Source: Rhabdothermincola_A sp041688815
GTDB lineage: Bacteria > Actinomycetota > Acidimicrobiia > Acidimicrobiales > Acidimicrobilacustridaceae
Direction of reading: 5' to 3'
NCBI GenBank assembly: GCA_041688815.1
Contig: JBDNHK010000062.1
Coordinates: 1-61,458, forward strand
DNA: 61,458 bases
The notes under the pieces were generated by a model. It was not told the DNA's origin, searched no databases, and saw nothing but the letters and a program-made list of their open reading frames with translations. This document shows positions 60,674 to 61,458 of this stretch, one piece after another; the stretch's first letter is position 1, and each line of letters opens with the position of its first letter. The translations under genes were made by a program, and so were the position numbers.

Positions 60674-61405
60674 TCAGCCGCCGCCGAACATGGCCAGCCA
60701 CTGCTCGGCGTTGCGGGGCCGGAACACGAAGTTGGTGCGACGGGTGTCGCCCATCGAGGCCGACGGGTCGGGCGAGTAGAGGTGACCGGGGAAGAGCACG
60801 GCGTCGTCGGGCACCTTGGTCAGCTTCTGGGTGAGGCTCTCGTAGAGGGCCAGGGGGTCGCCGCCGGGGAGGTCGGTGCGCCCGCAGCCCTCGAGGAAGA
60901 GCGTGTCGCCCGAGACCAGGCGCCCGTCGACGAAGAAGCACTGGCTGCCCGGAGTGTGCCCCGGCGTGTGGATGAGCTCGATGGGGATGTCGCCCACCAT
61001 CACCACGTCGCCGCTGTCATGGGTGACCAGTTCGTCGAGGCCGACGCCCGTGACCTTCTGCACGAAGGGCGCCTCGGCCGCCTGCACGTGCACCGGCACC
61101 GGGGCCACGGCCAGTAGCTCGCGCAGCCCCTGAATGGCGTAGCCCATCATCTCGCCGCCCACGTGGTCCTGGTGGTGGTGGGTGGCCAACGCCCCGGTGA
61201 GGCGCATGCCGTCGGCGGCCAGCACGTCGAGGATCCCGTCGATGTCGTAGGCGGGGTCGATGGCCACGGCCTCGCCCGTCTCGCGATCCCCGATCAGGTA
61301 GACGAAGTTGACCATCTGACGAGCCACCGGGTCGGTACGGGCGATGTCGCGACCGGCCAGGAGCTGACGGAAGTAGAAGCGGCTCGGGGCCATGGCGTCG
61401 GGCAT
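60674..61405 (-). CDS. MBL-fold hydrolase (glyoxalase II/ETHE1-like)
   Basis: About 243 residues from ATG 61405; GTG 61432 and ATG 61393 are alternatives, none with a strong ribosome-binding site. Zinc motifs are in order: ATHHHQDHVGGEMM, HTPGHTPGSQCFFV, VSGDTLFLEGCGRTDLPG and FPGHLYSP. The HxHxDH motif appears as HHHQDH. The family cleaves thioesters (glyoxalase II) or oxidises persulfides (ETHE1); the GCGRTDLPGG segment is shared with ETHE1-like proteins. The alkyl-sulfatase-like gene starts 4 bases downstream of its stop, so the two are an operon. Confidence 0.9.
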   Translation of the reverse strand: MPDAMAPSRFYFRQLLAGRDIARTDPVARQMVNFVYLIGDRETGEAVAIDPAYDIDGILDVLAADGMRLTGALATHHHQDHVGGEMMGYAIQGLRELLAVAPVPVHVQAAEAPFVQKVTGVGLDELVTHDSGDVVMVGDIPIELIHTPGHTPGSQCFFVDGRLVSGDTLFLEGCGRTDLPGGDPLALYESLTQKLTKVPDDAVLFPGHLYSPDPSASMGDTRRTNFVFRPRNAEQWLAMFGGG

Positions 61406-61458
61406 GGGGACATTCTGCCCGAGGGTGGGCACAATGGTGACGTGAGCGCCGATGGCCC
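61406..61458. other. Divergent start region at the window edge
   Basis: The last 53 bases lie upstream of the MBL gene. On the plus strand GTG at 61442 opens a frame (Val-Ser-Ala-Asp-Gly) that runs off the window and may be the start of a divergent gene. Too short to identify. Confidence 0.25.

Overview
The window is a 61.5 kb chromosomal segment of very high GC content (about 70 percent by eye). It has many GTG and TTG starts, frequent 4-base GTGA/ATGA gene overlaps, and long spurious antisense frames. The gene set points to a free-living, aerobic high-GC actinobacterium: the cell-division/PASTA-kinase cluster crgA-trpG-pknB-pbpA-rodA-pstP-fhaB-fhaA-tRNA-Leu in the mycobacterial order, an F420-type LLM oxidoreductase, and a twin-arginine lipoprotein. 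An acidimicrobial lineage is my best guess, but that is inference. There is no prophage, integrase, transposase, CRISPR array or biosynthetic cluster.

Layout. 0-6.3 kb: carbohydrate metabolism (GH15 glucoamylase/trehalase-like enzyme, a ribbon-helix-helix-like protein, glucose-6-phosphate dehydrogenase, histidine phosphatase, MFS sugar porter). 6.3-12.7 kb: lipid genes (acyl-CoA synthetase, sphingosine-phosphate-lyase-like PLP enzyme, DUF2817 peptidase-like protein, thiolase). A CRP-type palindrome lies by the synthetase, a 51-bp dispersed repeat lies upstream of both the synthetase and the thiolase, and a relic of an aminotransferase start lies at 9.6 kb. 12.9-21.3 kb: the division/signalling cluster. 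21.3-24.8 kb: a gene graveyard immediately after tRNA-Leu, with a possible oxidoreductase fragment, a shredded recB, and a DrrAB-type exporter broken by a stop, a deletion and a frameshift. 25-39.5 kb: SNF2 helicase, secreted HNH lipoprotein, purEK, a small winged-helix regulator, a candidate 6C small RNA, a SRPBCC/sulfatase pair, ribosome-rescue factor ArfB, and an operon CYTH/CHAD - ParA-like - gluQ - DUF4031 in which gluQ carries one in-frame TAA.

39.5-58 kb is a catabolic island for polyamines, amino-aldehydes and beta-amino acids. It has potADBC-type uptake, a putrescine/omega-amino acid aminotransferase, alanine dehydrogenase with an Lrp/AsnC regulator, aminobutyraldehyde dehydrogenase, methylmalonate-semialdehyde dehydrogenase with a second aldehyde dehydrogenase, a DAO-family amine oxidase, a second class III aminotransferase, acyl-CoA dehydrogenase and enoyl-CoA hydratase. 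A 15-bp near-palindrome (CAAnGGAWTCCnTTG-like) recurs in three of its control regions and in one case overlaps the -35 box; the embedded Lrp/AsnC protein is the obvious candidate binder. 56.5-61.4 kb: a NadD-like nucleotidyltransferase, a Nit-type amidase, a lipoprotein hydrolase and two metallo-beta-lactamase-fold hydrolases.

The strongest leads for something undescribed are the palindromic polyamine regulon, the 6C-like RNA with mutually exclusive hairpins, the dispersed repeat in front of two fatty-acid genes, and the two isolated TAA codons at positions where tyrosine is expected. I found no wholly new multi-gene system.
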